DNA from: Stackebrandtia albiflava
Lineage (GTDB): Bacteria; Actinomycetota; Actinomycetes; Mycobacteriales; Micromonosporaceae
Direction of reading: 5' to 3'
Length of the DNA stretch: 64,000 nt
Assembly (NCBI RefSeq): GCF_007994225.1
Contig: NZ_VLLL01000007.1
Location: forward strand, 301,686-365,685
Program-made: the position numbers and the translations under genes
Shown: in pieces, positions 50,260 to 58,604 of the stretch
How the letters are laid out: the number at the start of each line of letters is the position of its first letter
Numbering within the stretch: position 1 is the first letter of the stretch
Notes under the pieces: generated by a model
Database searches by the model: none
Told to the model about the DNA's origin: nothing
Seen by the model: the letters and a program-made list of their open reading frames with translations, nothing else

Positions 50260-51066
50260 TCAGGGGTGGCGGAATGTGAAGTCGCCGGAGTTGACGGTCA
50301 CCGTGGCGGCGCGGGTCGCGGTGTCGGAGACGGCGACCTCGACCTGGGAGCTGCCGCTGTCGACGGTCGCGTCGACGCGGTACGGGGCTCCGTCGTCGGG
50401 CACGACCAGGGTCACCGAACCGGAGTCGGCCTCACCGGCGATGTTGGCCGGTGGTTCGACGAACCCCAGTTCCACGTCCCCGGAGTCGACGTCGAAGGTG
50501 ACGTCGGTGCTGGCCAGGTCGTCGCCCCTGAGGTCCCCGGAGTCGGCCGACAGGTCGAGCCGGCCGGTGACGTTCTCGAGGTCGATGTTGCCGGAGTCGG
50601 CCGAGAGGTTCAGGTCGGCGGTGATCCCCTCCACGACGATGTTCCCGGAGTCGACCTCGAGTTCCACCACCGTGTCGGCGGGGACCTCGATCCGGTAGTC
50701 GATGCTGCAGGCGCCGGCGGGCAGGAACTCGCGGCCGCAGCCCTTGAAGTCGATGGTCAGGACCTCGCCGGACCAGGTCTCGACCGCCTCGGGTTCCCGG
50801 TCGCCGTAGCGCAGGGTGCGCTCCACGACGACGCCGTCTCCGGTGCCCGCGACGACCTCGACGTCTCCGGAGTCGTTGTCGACGACGAGGCGGTCGATGG
50901 GTTGTTGGTACATCTGGCTGCGGGACTCGACGTGGTCGGGCACCGTGCTCCGCCAGATCGCCCATCCGGCGGCGGCGGCGCCGGCGAGGATCACCACGCC
51001 GAGGACCAGTGACAGCGCGATCTTGCCGCCTCGGGGCATGCGGCGGGTGTCCGTGTCGTCGGACAT
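50260..51066 (-). CDS. Membrane-anchored DUF4097-type beta-helix protein
   Basis: 268 residues from ATG 51066 (AGGAG upstream). One N-terminal membrane helix (about residues 17-38) is followed by an extracytoplasmic domain built of repeated DSGDVEV, DSGNIVV, DSGNIDL, DSGDLRG and DSGDVEL units about 20 residues apart, the DUF4097 right-handed beta-helix pattern. It lies upstream of the two-component pair but is separated from it by a terminator. Function unknown; an envelope role is likely. Confidence 0.85.
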   Translation of the reverse strand: MSDDTDTRRMPRGGKIALSLVLGVVILAGAAAAGWAIWRSTVPDHVESRSQMYQQPIDRLVVDNDSGDVEVVAGTGDGVVVERTLRYGDREPEAVETWSGEVLTIDFKGCGREFLPAGACSIDYRIEVPADTVVELEVDSGNIVVEGITADLNLSADSGNIDLENVTGRLDLSADSGDLRGDDLASTDVTFDVDSGDVELGFVEPPANIAGEADSGSVTLVVPDDGAPYRVDATVDSGSSQVEVAVSDTATRAATVTVNSGDFTFRHP

Positions 51067-51245
51067 TCGGGCTCCTAGGTCGTAGTGGGGGCGTCGGGAT
51101 GTCGTCACCGGTGGTGTGGTCGGCGTGGGCGGCGTTCCGGGGACCGGTGACGGGTCGTCTCCGTCAGGTTATTCCCGTGGTGGCCTCCCGGCATCGGGGA
51201 AAACACCCGATTCCGTCCCGGGTTCCGCTCGGGGTGCCGGCAGTC

Positions 51246-52868
51246 TCACTCGGGCAGGTACCGGTCGACGACGGCGGCGGCGTCGACGTCGGAGGGCAGG
51301 TCGCCGTACACGAGGCCGCGGCCCGCGGCGAGCCGGGCGGCGACGAAGCCCCTGGCGACGGGTTCAGGCGCGTACCGCCACAGCAGTGACGCCTGTAGTG
51401 CGAGCGCCATGTCCTCGGTGACGCGCCGCGCGTCGCCCGGCGCGACGGTACCGGTGAACCGGTCCCTCAACCGGTCGGTGTGGGCGTCGAGGTGCTGGTC
51501 GGTGCCCCGGGTGGTGTCGAGTTCGGCGAAGAACGCGTCGAGTGATTCGGGCGCGGTCTGCACTGCGCGCAGGACGTCGAGGCAGATGACGTTGCCCGAT
51601 CCCTCCCAGATCGACATCAGGGGTTGTTCGCGGTACCTGCGGGCCAGCGGAAAGTCCTCGATGTAGCCGTTGCCGCCCAGGCATTCCAGGGCTTCGGCGG
51701 CGTGGCCGGGTCCGCGTTTGCACACCCAGTACTTGGCGACGGCGGTGGCGAGGCGCCGGAAGGCGGCCTGCGCGGGGTCGTCGTAGGCGGCGGCGAGCCG
51801 CATCATGGTGACGGTGGCGGCCTCGGATTCGACGCACAGGTCGGCCAGGACGCGGGTCATCAACGGCTGGTCGACGAGACGCCGCCCGAACGCCGACCGG
51901 TGCCGGGTGTGCCAGACCGCCTCGGCCGCGGACTGCCGCATCCCGGCGGCGGTGGCGATGACGCAGTCGAGCCTGGTGTGGTTGACCATCTCGATGATGG
52001 TGCGGACGCCGCGTCCCTCCTCGCCGACGAGGTGTGCGACGGCGTCGTGGAACTCGGGTTCGGCGGAGGCGTTGGAGCGGTTGCCGAGCTTGTCCTTCAG
52101 GCGTTGGAACCGGATGGCGTTGCGGGTGCCGTCGGGCAGGACCCTGGGCAGCAGGAAGCAGGACAGGCCGCCGGGCGCCTGGGCGAGAACGAGGAAGGCG
52201 TCGCTCATCGGCGCCGAGCAGAACCACTTGTGTCCGCGGAGCAGGTACTCACCGGTGGCCGTGGGGGTGGCGGTGGTGGTGTTGGCGCGGACGTCGGAGC
52301 CGCCCTGGCGTTCGGTCATCGCCATGCCGAGCAGGACGCCGGCCTTGTCGGCCATGGGGCGCAGCCCGGGGTCGTACACGCCGGAGGTGATCTTCGGCGT
52401 CCACCGGGCGGCGAGTTCGGGCGCGGCGCGCAGCGCGGGAACCGAGGCGTAGGTCATCGACATCGGGCAGCCGTGTCCGGGTTCGACCTGGGCCAGGAGG
52501 GAGAACAGGACGGCGCGGGCGGCGTGGGCGCCGGGCCGGGGGTCGCGCCACGGTGAGGCGTGGACGCCGTATCCGACGGCGAGGTCCATGAACCGGTGCC
52601 ATGCGGGATGGAAGTCGACCTCGTCGACGCGGTTGCCGACCCGGTCGTGGGTGCGCAGCACCGGCGGGTGCCGGTGGGCGGCCTCGGCGGCGGAGGCGGT
52701 GGCGGCGGTGGACAACCGTTCACCGAGTTCGGTGGCGGTCTCGGCGACCCAGCCGGCGCCGGTCCATCCGGCGGCGTCGCGCAGTGCCGTGTCGGCGGTG
52801 TACAGGTTGCGGCCGGTCATGGGCGGGGGCTGGTTGAAGACTTCGTGCGGTCGGTGTGACGGCATCAC
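51246..52868 (-). CDS. Acyl-CoA dehydrogenase family protein, AidB-like
   Basis: 540 residues, longer than ordinary acyl-CoA dehydrogenases and of AidB length. MAMTERQGGSDVRANTT is the FAD/substrate loop, NHTRLDCVIATAAGMRQ the flavin-binding helix, ECLGGNGYIEDF and IWEGSGNVICLDVLR the C-terminal motifs typical of AidB. The substrate could be isovaleryl-CoA-like or it may be a DNA-associated flavoprotein as in E. coli; this cannot be decided. GTG 52868 is favoured over ATG 52865 by AGGAG spacing. Confidence 0.9.
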   Translation of the reverse strand: MMPSHRPHEVFNQPPPMTGRNLYTADTALRDAAGWTGAGWVAETATELGERLSTAATASAAEAAHRHPPVLRTHDRVGNRVDEVDFHPAWHRFMDLAVGYGVHASPWRDPRPGAHAARAVLFSLLAQVEPGHGCPMSMTYASVPALRAAPELAARWTPKITSGVYDPGLRPMADKAGVLLGMAMTERQGGSDVRANTTTATPTATGEYLLRGHKWFCSAPMSDAFLVLAQAPGGLSCFLLPRVLPDGTRNAIRFQRLKDKLGNRSNASAEPEFHDAVAHLVGEEGRGVRTIIEMVNHTRLDCVIATAAGMRQSAAEAVWHTRHRSAFGRRLVDQPLMTRVLADLCVESEAATVTMMRLAAAYDDPAQAAFRRLATAVAKYWVCKRGPGHAAEALECLGGNGYIEDFPLARRYREQPLMSIWEGSGNVICLDVLRAVQTAPESLDAFFAELDTTRGTDQHLDAHTDRLRDRFTGTVAPGDARRVTEDMALALQASLLWRYAPEPVARGFVAARLAAGRGLVYGDLPSDVDAAAVVDRYLPE

Positions 52869-53169
52869 CGGGACTCCTATTACTCGTGGGTAACCAGAAG
52901 GCTAGCGCCGCAACGGCATCCGGTGGCGTCACGGTAACGGTAATCGTGCCGTGACTGTTGTCTACCGCCTGGTAGGGGAGTAGAAAGGAGTAAGGGACAT
53001 CCGCCGACGCTCTACGGACACGATCTCGAAGCGATCGACACGGACATCCCGACACAGCCGCCGGGAACCCACGTGCGACCGGCCGCGGGACGGCACTTCG
53101 GGCCGGTGACGCGAAGTCGCACCGACCCGATGGAACGAGCGCGCCTGATAGCCCGGAGTGGATGTGTGA
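52869..53169. other. Intergenic region upstream of the AidB-like gene
   Basis: About 300 nt with no supportable gene. On the minus strand TAGCCT (rc at 52901-52906) is a possible -10 for the AidB-like gene, and GGTAAC/GGTAAT lie in tandem near 52934. Frames here have shadow-like composition. Confidence 0.4.
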
Positions 53170-53200
53170 AGAGTGCGTCCGGCTCGGCCGGACGCACTCT
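53170..53200 (-). terminator. Terminator hairpin after the SGNH/lectin gene
   Basis: AGAGTGCGTCCGGC and GCCGGACGCACTCT form a perfect 14-bp stem with a 3-nt loop, 15 nt after the minus-strand stop at 53216. Confidence 0.75.
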
Positions 53201-53215
53201 CTCGTGGCGGCGGGA

Positions 53216-54832
53216 TCAGTAGACCGAGGCACCGATCCAGTCGTCGTGCCCGTAGCCGACCGGGTCGGCGTAGTCGCGGGCGGTGAGTCGCAGGCTTCCG
53301 GCGGTGCCGCAGTCGGTCAGCACGAGGGCGGCTCCGGCGGCCGGCGATTCGAACCCGAGGCACAGCGACGGGGCCGCGACCGGGTGGATGCCGGTGGAGT
53401 CGACGGTGAAGTCCTGGTTGGTGCCGCCGTGGCAGTCCCACAGCACGAGCCGGCCTCCGACCGACATGTCGCCGTCGGCGACGTCGACGCAGCGGTCGTG
53501 ACTGAGTTCCACGTGCAGTGACTGTTGCGTCTGGTCCTGGTAGAAGCCCTGGTTGCGGCCGCCGTGGCAGCCGTACGCCTGTAGGGCCGTGCCGTTGCGG
53601 GAGTCGTATCCCTCGGCGTCGACGCACAGTCCGGTGGTGCCGTCCCGAATGTCCCGGAACTCGAACAGTCCCTCGTAGACGACGGCGTTCCCGGTGCTCG
53701 CCGGGTCCACACACGTCCCGGCCTGCCAGGACGGGTTGGCGTAGAACTGGGTGACGCACTGGGCGAACGCGCCGTGTCCACGGTAGTTGGGATGCATGGA
53801 CTGCCGGAACGCGTGTTCGGAGGGCAGGACACCGACCTCGACGGTGAGGCCGCGCACCCAGGTGTTGTCGTCGCAGACGGCGTGGCCGTCCATGAGCCGG
53901 CCGGCATCGAGGTAACGGACGCCCTTGGACAGCGCCGCCTCCCGCACGCCGGCCTCGAACAGCGGGACGGCCTTGTTGCGGGCGAACGCGGCGTCGGCGA
54001 GGTACATGAGGCAGCCGCCCCGGTACCAGCCGGGGAAGTCGGGGTTGTCCTCGACGTCGGGGCTGGCGGGGCTGCCGTAGGACATGACGACGAACTGGTA
54101 GTCGGTCGCCAGGTATCCGGCGTCGGTCATGGTCTGGCGGATGCCGTCGATGGCGTTCTCGACGCCGTCCTCGGTGACCTCGACGCGGGCGGCCCAGCCG
54201 TCGGTGTAGTCCGACCAGCACGGTCCGCGGAACAGTACGCGGTCGGTGATGCACTGTGTCGCGACCGGCCCGAACTCGATACCGCCGTCGTCGTTGGCGC
54301 CGATGGTGATCCAGATGAGTTCGATGTCGGTGTTGCGGGCCTTGATCGCCAGTTGGTCGCCCTGGTTCAGTTCGTCCCACTGGGTCGCGCCGGTGGACTG
54401 GACGAGGTGGGGACTGGCGGCCCCCGAACAGGCGATGTTGTACTGCACGTCGCTGGCGATGCCGGTGCGGAACACCGCCTGGTCGTAGGAGCGGTCGCAC
54501 CAGTTGCCGTCGCGGTGGGTGTCGGGTTCGTAGTTGCCCACGCCCTCCCCGGAGATCTGGCTGTCGCCCATGGTGACCAGTGAGCTGAGCCGTTCCTCAC
54601 GGGGGCGGATCTCGGGGCTGCCGTAGAGTTCGACGGCCTGGGCGGCGCGGATCTCCTCCAGTGCGGGGGGAAGGTCCTGGACCGCGGGGGTGGCGGGGTC
54701 GGCGGAGGCGGGGGCCGCGAGCGGCGTCGTCGCGGCCATGACCAGGGCGCCGAGCAGGGCGAGTCGCCGGATGGCGGGGCGTGGCCGGGGCGGTGGGGCT
54801 GTGGACGCGTGCCGGGTCCGAGTGGTTGTCAC
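53216..54832 (-). CDS. Secreted SGNH-family esterase with C-terminal ricin-type lectin domain
   Basis: 538 residues. A long signal peptide (to about residue 44, ASA) precedes the SGNH domain: GDSQISGEG at 89-97 (Ser), IGAND (Asn) and HPNYRGH with the C-terminal His. The last ~150 residues hold two ricin-B repeats (CVDAEG...NGTALQAYGCHGG, then CVDVADG...GGRLVLWDCHGG). Such enzymes deacylate lipids or polysaccharides bound by the lectin part. GTG 54832 has AGGAG upstream. Confidence 0.9.
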   Translation of the reverse strand: MTTTRTRHASTAPPPRPRPAIRRLALLGALVMAATTPLAAPASADPATPAVQDLPPALEEIRAAQAVELYGSPEIRPREERLSSLVTMGDSQISGEGVGNYEPDTHRDGNWCDRSYDQAVFRTGIASDVQYNIACSGAASPHLVQSTGATQWDELNQGDQLAIKARNTDIELIWITIGANDDGGIEFGPVATQCITDRVLFRGPCWSDYTDGWAARVEVTEDGVENAIDGIRQTMTDAGYLATDYQFVVMSYGSPASPDVEDNPDFPGWYRGGCLMYLADAAFARNKAVPLFEAGVREAALSKGVRYLDAGRLMDGHAVCDDNTWVRGLTVEVGVLPSEHAFRQSMHPNYRGHGAFAQCVTQFYANPSWQAGTCVDPASTGNAVVYEGLFEFRDIRDGTTGLCVDAEGYDSRNGTALQAYGCHGGRNQGFYQDQTQQSLHVELSHDRCVDVADGDMSVGGRLVLWDCHGGTNQDFTVDSTGIHPVAAPSLCLGFESPAAGAALVLTDCGTAGSLRLTARDYADPVGYGHDDWIGASVY

Positions 54833-54968
54833 AACAGTCTCCTATCGAGACATCGACATTGATGACTTGTTGGGAGACTACCGTTACGCGCGGGTAATGT
54901 GAAGAACCTTCAGATACTTGGTCACGACGGCGAACCCGGCCGTCAGCGCGACCACTGTGGAAAACGAC

Positions 54969-55008
54969 GGCCGCGTCCGACCCGGGGGGACCCGGACCGG
55001 ACGCGGCC
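54969..55008 (-). terminator. Terminator hairpin after the next hypothetical gene
   Basis: GGCCGCGTCCG (54969-54979) and CGGACGCGGCC (54998-55008) form a perfect 11-bp stem, 29 nt after the stop of the gene ending at 55038. The remaining region to 54832 holds the SGNH promoter area only. Confidence 0.6.
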
Positions 55009-55037
55009 ACGGCGACGCCGGCGACGAACCGGCCGGA

Positions 55038-55508
55038 TCACACGAACCCCCTGGCGTGCGCGGCTAAAGTCGCGACCGTCACCGACGGGCGGTGGAACAT
55101 CCGGGCCAGCAACGCGTCCACCCGCCACACCTGTTTGCCGTGCCTGGCGTCCATCCAGAACCGGTGACGGACGTCCCCGGCGGTGAACGCCAGCTCCACC
55201 CCCGGAAGCGACGGGTCCGCCGTCCAGCGCACGTCCACCAGCTCGGCGAGCCCGGCGTCCACATCGATCCGGACCCGGTTCAGCACCCGCGACTGCTTGG
55301 TGACCACGAGCCGCCGCCGCGTCAGCAACAGCAGGTGGTCGCCGGACAGATGGCCGTCGGGACGCAGGCAGTGCGCCAGCATGACCACCTCGTCGTCGGC
55401 GGGCACGCTGCGACGGAAGCTCGGGACGTGGCGGCTGAGTGTGATCGTGGCGAGGCCGGACTCCGCGGCGGCCGCCAGAAGTGTTCTAGAAAATCGATCC
55501 ATGACCAT
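55038..55508 (-). CDS. Conserved-looking hypothetical protein, possible PH-like fold
   Basis: 156 residues from ATG 55508 (AAGGTGGGG upstream; an in-frame ATG at 55502 is also possible). The pattern of alternating hydrophobic strands (GHLLLL-like HLLLLTRRRLVVTKQ, VELAFTAGDVRHRFWM) and a C-terminal helix resembles a bacterial PH-like barrel, but this is a guess from pattern. No signal peptide or membrane helix. I do not recognise the family. Confidence 0.6.
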   Translation of the reverse strand: MVMDRFSRTLLAAAAESGLATITLSRHVPSFRRSVPADDEVVMLAHCLRPDGHLSGDHLLLLTRRRLVVTKQSRVLNRVRIDVDAGLAELVDVRWTADPSLPGVELAFTAGDVRHRFWMDARHGKQVWRVDALLARMFHRPSVTVATLAAHARGFV

Positions 55509-55661
55509 CGACCCCACCTTCTTGCCGATCAAGGCAATCCTCTTGTCCGGTTCAACGAAAACCGCACATGCAGGTAACGGCTCACGGTGTGGAATCCCGC
55601 GATGACCCATCGAAGGGGATCGAGGTGAGGACGGGCGGAACCGGCTGCGCCGACACCGAAG

Positions 55662-56105
55662 TCACCGCCACCGGCGGCCGGGCGACCAGCCGAGTCCCGG
55701 TCCACAGTCGTCGGATCCGCCCGGTGACGCGGTGTCGTCCGGCACGGGTTCGGGCTCCGGCTCCTCGACGCGCCAACCACCCGTCATCGACTCGGGACGG
55801 ACGATGAACGTGACCGCCGGCGAAGGCGCCGGGTCGGGCGTCGCCGGCACCTCCGGCGGCGGGGCGGGCTGCGCGAACGGGGCCGGCGGCCGGGGCGGCA
55901 CCACCACCGGCGGGACCGGCGAGGACGGCGGCCCCGCGACGACGGGAGCCGGGACCGCCGGCTCGTCGGTGATCTCCGCCATACCGCCGGCGGCGGCGAC
56001 CCCCACCGACATCGACGTGGTCATGGCGAGGACGACGATCCCCGCGGTGTGCCGCCGCAGCCAGCCCACCCCGGCCCGGTCGTCCTCGTCGAGGAAACCG
56101 CCCAT
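55662..56105 (-). CDS. Small Pro-rich exported or membrane-anchored protein
   Basis: 147 residues. Charged N-terminus (to residue 19), one hydrophobic segment (about 20-42), then a Pro/Val/Ala-rich stretch and two Cys near the end. GGGGGTGG precedes ATG 56105. The opposite strand also has an open frame here, but it lacks a ribosome site and a sensible composition. No family recognised. Confidence 0.5.
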   Translation of the reverse strand: MGGFLDEDDRAGVGWLRRHTAGIVVLAMTTSMSVGVAAAGGMAEITDEPAVPAPVVAGPPSSPVPPVVVPPRPPAPFAQPAPPPEVPATPDPAPSPAVTFIVRPESMTGGWRVEEPEPEPVPDDTASPGGSDDCGPGLGWSPGRRWR

Positions 56106-56441
56106 GCCACCCCCGGGTGCCGACCGGTCGGCCGTCGACGCCGACTTCGCTTGGTGTATCAGTGGATGCCACCGGACGACCCGTCATCACCGCGCCGCGC
56201 GACGCGACCCGGCCACCGGGGCCGCCACCTCGCGACCGGGCGACACGCCGACCGGTCCGGCGAAATCCAGACTCGGGAGATCTTACCAAGCGTGAATCGG
56301 TGGATACATTCAGTAAATTTGATGATCACCACGTGTGGTCACGGGAGCCTTCTGGAATGCTGGGGGCACCCCAATATGTATCGGCCATCGCGCAAGACCG
56401 GCCACCCCGGGCTTCCGCACACCTGAACAGGGAGGACGTAG
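56106..56441. other. Divergent region upstream of the 2-oxoacid dehydrogenase operon
   Basis: 336 nt without a gene and locally AT-richer around 56270-56390. An inverted repeat ACCAC-GT-GTGGT lies at 56328-56339. TATGTA near 56375 could be a -10 of the plus-strand operon, whose ATG follows GGGAGGA at 56431. Confidence 0.45.
56328..56339. promoter_or_regulatory. Candidate operator of the 2-oxoacid dehydrogenase operon
   Basis: ACCAC, GT, GTGGT: a perfect 5-bp inverted repeat extended by near-matching flanks (GATCACCAC / GTGGTCAC). It lies about 100 nt before the first gene; the binding regulator is unknown. Confidence 0.35.
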
Positions 56442-57608
56442 ATGGTCAACGGCGATCAGAACCGTGCTGGTCCCAAGAAGAAGGCCGCACGCGGACGCAA
56501 GAAGCCCGCCGCGGCGGCCACCGGTCCCGTCGACATGGTGCAACTGCTCACGCCCGAAGGTGAGCGGGTCTCGCACCCCGAGTACGACGTCGACCTCAGC
56601 GACCAGCAGTACCGCGATCTCTACCGCGACATGGTGATCGTGCGGCGGCTCGACGCCGAGGGCACCGCCCTCCAGCGGCAGGGCCAGCTCGGCATCTGGG
56701 CGAGCCTCCTCGGACAGGAGGCGGCGCAGATCGGATCCGGGCGGGCACTCGCCAAACAGGACATGGTCTTCCCGACCTACCGGGAACACGGCGTGCTGTG
56801 GACCAGGGACATCGACCCGATCATGCCCTTCGGGCTGTTCCGGGGCATCGACCTGGGCGGCTGGGACTCCCGCAAGTACCGGTTCCAGATGTACACGATC
56901 GTTATCGGCGCGCAGAGCCTGCACGCCACCGGCTACGCCATGGGCATCACCAAGGACGGCAAGGTGGGCGGCGACGACGGTGAGGCCGTCATCGCCTACT
57001 TCGGAGACGGCGCCTCCAGCCAGGGCGACGTCAACGAGTCGTTCGTGTGGGCCAGCGTCTACAACGCACCCGTGGTGTTCTTCTGCCAGAACAACCAGTA
57101 CGCCATCTCCGAACCGGTCATCCGGCAGGCGAAGGCGCCGCTGTACAAGCGCGCCGACGGTTTCGGCTTCCCCGGTGTCCGCGTCGACGGCAACGACGTG
57201 CTCGCCACCCTGGCCGTCACCACCCGCGCCATGGACAACGCCCGCCACGGCAACGGCCCCACCTTCATCGAGGCCTACACGTACCGGATGGGCGCGCACA
57301 CCACCACCGACGACCCGACCCGCTACCGGGACTCCGGAGAGGTGGAGGCCTGGCGCGCCAAGGACCCCGTCTCCCGGATGCGCACCTTCCTGGAGCGGCA
57401 GTCGATCGCCGACACCGACTACTTCGACGGCATCGACGCCGAAGCACAACAGCACGCCCTCGACCTGCGGGAACGCGTCATCGCGCTGCCCGACCCCGAG
57501 CCCGGCGCCATCTTCGACCACGTCTACTCCGGCGGCTCGCCGCTGGTCGAGCGCGAGCGCGAGGAGTTCCAGGCGTACCACGCGTCCTTCGAGGGGAGTG
57601 AGCACTGA
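56442..57608 (+). CDS. 2-oxoacid dehydrogenase E1 component, alpha subunit
   Basis: 388 residues. The thiamine diphosphate motif GDGASSQGDVNESF...NN (AYFGDGAS to CQNNQYAIS) is intact; GHPSLGQEA-like SLLGQEAAQIGSG and FPTYREHG are E1-alpha features. It decarboxylates a 2-oxoacid (pyruvate or branched-chain) and acylates E2. The first ~28 residues are Lys/Ala-rich (PKKKAARGRKKPAAAA), unusual for the family and perhaps an interaction tail. GGGAGGA is the ribosome site. Overlaps the beta gene by 1 nt. Confidence 0.93.
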   Translation: MVNGDQNRAGPKKKAARGRKKPAAAATGPVDMVQLLTPEGERVSHPEYDVDLSDQQYRDLYRDMVIVRRLDAEGTALQRQGQLGIWASLLGQEAAQIGSGRALAKQDMVFPTYREHGVLWTRDIDPIMPFGLFRGIDLGGWDSRKYRFQMYTIVIGAQSLHATGYAMGITKDGKVGGDDGEAVIAYFGDGASSQGDVNESFVWASVYNAPVVFFCQNNQYAISEPVIRQAKAPLYKRADGFGFPGVRVDGNDVLATLAVTTRAMDNARHGNGPTFIEAYTYRMGAHTTTDDPTRYRDSGEVEAWRAKDPVSRMRTFLERQSIADTDYFDGIDAEAQQHALDLRERVIALPDPEPGAIFDHVYSGGSPLVEREREEFQAYHASFEGSEH

Positions 57609-58594
57609 TGTCGCAGACGCTACGCATCGGAGGCGCCGTCGGCGCCGGCCTGCGCCGCGCCATGGAGGACGACCCCAAGGTCATCCTGATGGGCGAGGAC
57701 GTCGGCAAGCTCGGCGGTGTCTTCCGGGTCACCGACGGCCTCCAGAAGGACTTCGGCGAAGACCGGGTCATCGACACTCCACTGGCCGAGTCCGGCATCC
57801 TCGGGACCGCCATCGGCCTGGCCATCCGCGGCTGGCGGCCGGTGTGCGAGATCCAGTTCAACGGGTTCGTCTACCCGGCGTTCGACCAGATCGTCTGCCA
57901 GCTCGCCAAGATGCACTACCGGTCGCAGGGCACCGTGCCCCTGCCGATCGTGGTGCGCATCCCCTGCGGCGGCGGCATCGGCGCGGTGGAACACCACTCC
58001 GAGTCCCCCGAGGCGTACTTCGCCCACACCGCGGGCCTGAAGGTCGTCTCCTGCTCCAACTCCCACGACGCGTACTGGATGATCCAGCAGGCCATCGCCT
58101 CGGACGATCCCGTCATCTTCTTCGAGCCGCTGCGGCGCTACCAGGAGAAGGGCGAGGTCGACACCTCCGGTGACCTGTCGCAGGCGTACCCGCTGTTCTC
58201 GACGAAGGTCGAGCGTGAGGGCGACGACGCGACCGTGGTCGCCTGGGGTTCCATGGTGAAGGTCGCCCACGACGCCGCCACCGCGGCCGCCGAGGAGGGC
58301 CGGTCCCTGGAGGTCGTCAACCTGCGCACCCTGTCCCCGCTGGACATGGAGCCGGTCTACGCGTCGGTCCGCAAGACCGGCCGGATGGTCGTCGTGCACG
58401 AGGCCCCCTCCAACGTCGGCATCGGCGCGGAGATCGCCGCCCGCGTCACGCAGGACTGCTTCTACTCGCTGGAATCGCCGGTCCTCCGGGTCACCGGCTA
58501 CGACACCCCCTACCCCGCCGCCCGGCTGGAGGAGGAGTACCTGCCCGACCTCGACCGGGTACTCGACGCCGTCGACCGGACCTTCGGGTACTAG
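57608..58594 (+). CDS. 2-oxoacid dehydrogenase E1 component, beta subunit
   Basis: 328 residues. ILMGEDVGKLGGVFRVTDGL, DTPLAESGILGTAIGLA, EIQFNGFVYPAFDQI and PCGGGIGAVEHHSESPEAYF are transketolase-type beta-subunit motifs, completing the E1 active site with the alpha subunit. The start overlaps the alpha stop (TGATG). The E2 gene follows after 10 nt. Confidence 0.95.
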   Translation: MSQTLRIGGAVGAGLRRAMEDDPKVILMGEDVGKLGGVFRVTDGLQKDFGEDRVIDTPLAESGILGTAIGLAIRGWRPVCEIQFNGFVYPAFDQIVCQLAKMHYRSQGTVPLPIVVRIPCGGGIGAVEHHSESPEAYFAHTAGLKVVSCSNSHDAYWMIQQAIASDDPVIFFEPLRRYQEKGEVDTSGDLSQAYPLFSTKVEREGDDATVVAWGSMVKVAHDAATAAAEEGRSLEVVNLRTLSPLDMEPVYASVRKTGRMVVVHEAPSNVGIGAEIAARVTQDCFYSLESPVLRVTGYDTPYPAARLEEEYLPDLDRVLDAVDRTFGY

Positions 58595-58604
58595 AGGGAG
58601 CGCC

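Noticed and set aside
52962..54500. A 512-codon minus-strand frame overlapping the SGNH esterase
   Set aside because: Arg/His/Pro-rich shadow of the esterase, which has clear GDS, GAND and lectin motifs in its own frame.
55732..56295. Gly/Thr-rich plus-strand frame opposite the small Pro-rich protein
   Set aside because: No ribosome site and a composition that mirrors the Pro/Val-rich gene on the other strand.
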